64,000 nucleotides of DNA. It comes from Phytopythium helicoides (taxonomy: Eukaryota; Oomycota; Peronosporomycetes; Pythiales; Pythiaceae). A program made the translations under genes and the position numbers. Location: positions 1 through 64,000 of the forward strand of contig JANFNE010000007.1 in the NCBI GenBank assembly GCA_024867545.1, given 5' to 3'. Below are positions 63,182 through 64,000 of the stretch, in pieces (position 1 is the stretch's first letter; each line of letters opens with the position of its first letter). The notes beneath the pieces were generated by a model. It saw only the letters and a list, made by a program, of their open reading frames with translations, was not told the DNA's origin and did not search any database.

Positions 63182-64000
63182 ATGGTGCTCATGCGGCGGC
63201 GCGATAAGCGGCGCGGCAACGCGGACGAGGAGATCATCGTGGCGAGCGACTCGTCCATCGTGGCCAACAAGGGCGTGCGGTCGCTGCAGAGCGCGCGCAG
63301 CGGGCGCTTCGCCGCCGACATGCGCGCCAATGTGGGCGGCTACGGGCGGCCGGACAAGACGTGGGGCGTGGACCACCCGTGGCACACGACCGAGCAGAGC
63401 GACCTGTACTCGGCGCTGTGCTCTCGCGACAGGATGGAGGACGGCACGCTGCTGCGCGAACAGCAGGCGGAGCGCGAGGCTGCGCGTGGGGCCAGCCGCG
63501 CGGCGCTCAAGAAGCGCAAGGCCAAGCTCAAGAAGCAGGGCCTGAGCGCGCAGGAGGCGGCAGAGATCGCGGCCAAGGAAGCCGAGGAGGCCAAGCGCAA
63601 ACACGAGGAAGAGCAGCGGCTCGCGGCCGAGCAGGAGGCCGAGCGGAAGCGCAAGAAGAGCGCCAAGGCCAAGGCGGTCACGGAGCAGCTGGAGACAGCG
63701 GAGACTGCTGCCGGTGACGACGAACCCATCGAGGATAAGCCGAAGGAGGTGGCAGATGCTCCTGTCGAGGCGCAGGCGGCACAGGACAGCGCGCTGTCTA
63801 AGAAGCAGAAGAAGAAGGAGAAGAAGAAGCAAAAGAAGAAGGCTGCAGTTGAGGCGGCCAAGACCGAGGAGGTCGCCGACCTGAACGAGCAGAAGATCAG
63901 TGCTGCCGAAGAGCTGAAGGCACGCGAGGTGCTAGCCAAGCAGTATGAGGCTGCGTTCGGCAGCGAGATCACGACCGAAAGTGGGCTGGTGATCCACGAT
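63182..64000 (+). CDS. Lys-rich protein, 5' part only (runs off the window); possible FKBP-type
   Basis: 273 codons open to the window end. MVLMRRRDKRRGNADEEIIV, a conserved-looking segment (GGYGRPDKTWGVDHPWH), then a long charged helix rich in Lys, Glu and Ala with KKQKKKEKKKQKKK, which could act as a nuclear/nucleolar signal. The last residues, GSEITTESGLVIHD, resemble the entry into an FKBP prolyl-isomerase domain (S-G-L-x-I-x-D), as in nuclear FKBPs with basic N-terminal arms. The isomerase core, if present, is outside the window, so this is a suggestion only. The start is the first ATG; another in-frame ATG is at codon 4. Confidence 0.6.
   Translation, partial: MVLMRRRDKRRGNADEEIIVASDSSIVANKGVRSLQSARSGRFAADMRANVGGYGRPDKTWGVDHPWHTTEQSDLYSALCSRDRMEDGTLLREQQAEREAARGASRAALKKRKAKLKKQGLSAQEAAEIAAKEAEEAKRKHEEEQRLAAEQEAERKRKKSAKAKAVTEQLETAETAAGDDEPIEDKPKEVADAPVEAQAAQDSALSKKQKKKEKKKQKKKAAVEAAKTEEVADLNEQKISAAEELKAREVLAKQYEAAFGSEITTESGLVIHD

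Noticed and set aside
1..64000. RXLR or Crinkler-type secreted effectors, toxin-like genes or viral insertions
   Set aside because: No short secreted protein with an N-terminal RXLR-dEER or LFLAK motif was seen. The thioredoxin-family proteins have internal TM anchors instead, and no viral protein motif was recognised.
1..64000. tRNA, rRNA genes or CRISPR arrays
   Set aside because: No cloverleaf with conserved A/B boxes, no rRNA-like stretch and no regularly spaced repeats were found by reading; a dedicated tRNA scan was not possible.

Overview
This 64 kb window is nuclear DNA of a eukaryote, most likely an oomycete (Phytophthora/Pythium-like; genus not resolvable). The evidence is: dense GC-rich genes on both strands; few, very short introns (52-79 bp where I could fix both ends, GT...AG, each restoring a conserved reading frame); intergenic gaps often under 250 bp; CCAAT boxes close upstream of many start codons; and typical oomycete architectures such as START-FYVE proteins, Cys/His tandem-repeat zinc proteins, TKL kinases with membrane N-termini and large lineage-specific membrane proteins. 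I see no CRISPR array, rRNA or tRNA gene, and no intact mobile element. About 27 protein-coding genes can be supported.

Layout. 0.1-3.3 kb: two isocitrate-lyase-superfamily genes tail to tail (a PEP-mutase/oxaloacetate-hydrolase-like gene and true isocitrate lyase). 4.8-9.6 kb: a PH-PH-VPS9-PDZ Rab exchange factor and a C2 protein. 9.7-15.7 kb: GDP-mannose 4,6-dehydratase, a six-TM/TKL kinase and IMP dehydrogenase. 17-25.3 kb: START-FYVE protein, two-repeat Cav-like channel with C-terminal EF hands, and a BAR-PH-ArfGAP-ankyrin protein. 25.7-31.8 kb: BRX1, the first thioredoxin-fold membrane protein, a five-repeat zinc protein and a multi-TM protein. 32.4-43 kb: a double START-like membrane protein followed by four more double thioredoxin-fold (TXNDC17/DUF953-like) membrane proteins. 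43.2-52 kb: a PX protein, a tepsin-like ENTH adaptor with an array of AP-4-binding-type motifs, and a large PDZ/coiled-coil protein of unknown function. 52.1-64 kb: a THUMP-type tRNA methyltransferase, a probably domesticated pogo/Tigger (CENP-B-like) transposase, a large helical protein with FANCA-like features, a RING protein, and a Lys-rich protein that runs off the window.

Themes. At least seven genes act at membranes through phosphoinositide or lipid modules (PH, FYVE, PX, C2, BAR, START, ENTH), so endosomal/Golgi traffic dominates. The most unusual elements are the five-member double-thioredoxin membrane family (CxxC progressively lost in the first domain), the tepsin-like protein with ten ear-binding-type motifs, and the transposase-derived gene whose three catalytic acids all look substituted.

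Data caveat: many conserved ORFs switch frame by one base without loss of the protein motif. Spread over unrelated housekeeping genes (IMPDH, GMD), this looks more like uncorrected assembly indels than pseudogenes. Coordinates are outer limits of each gene; frame breaks are noted in the entries. All identifications are from reading motifs, not from database searches.
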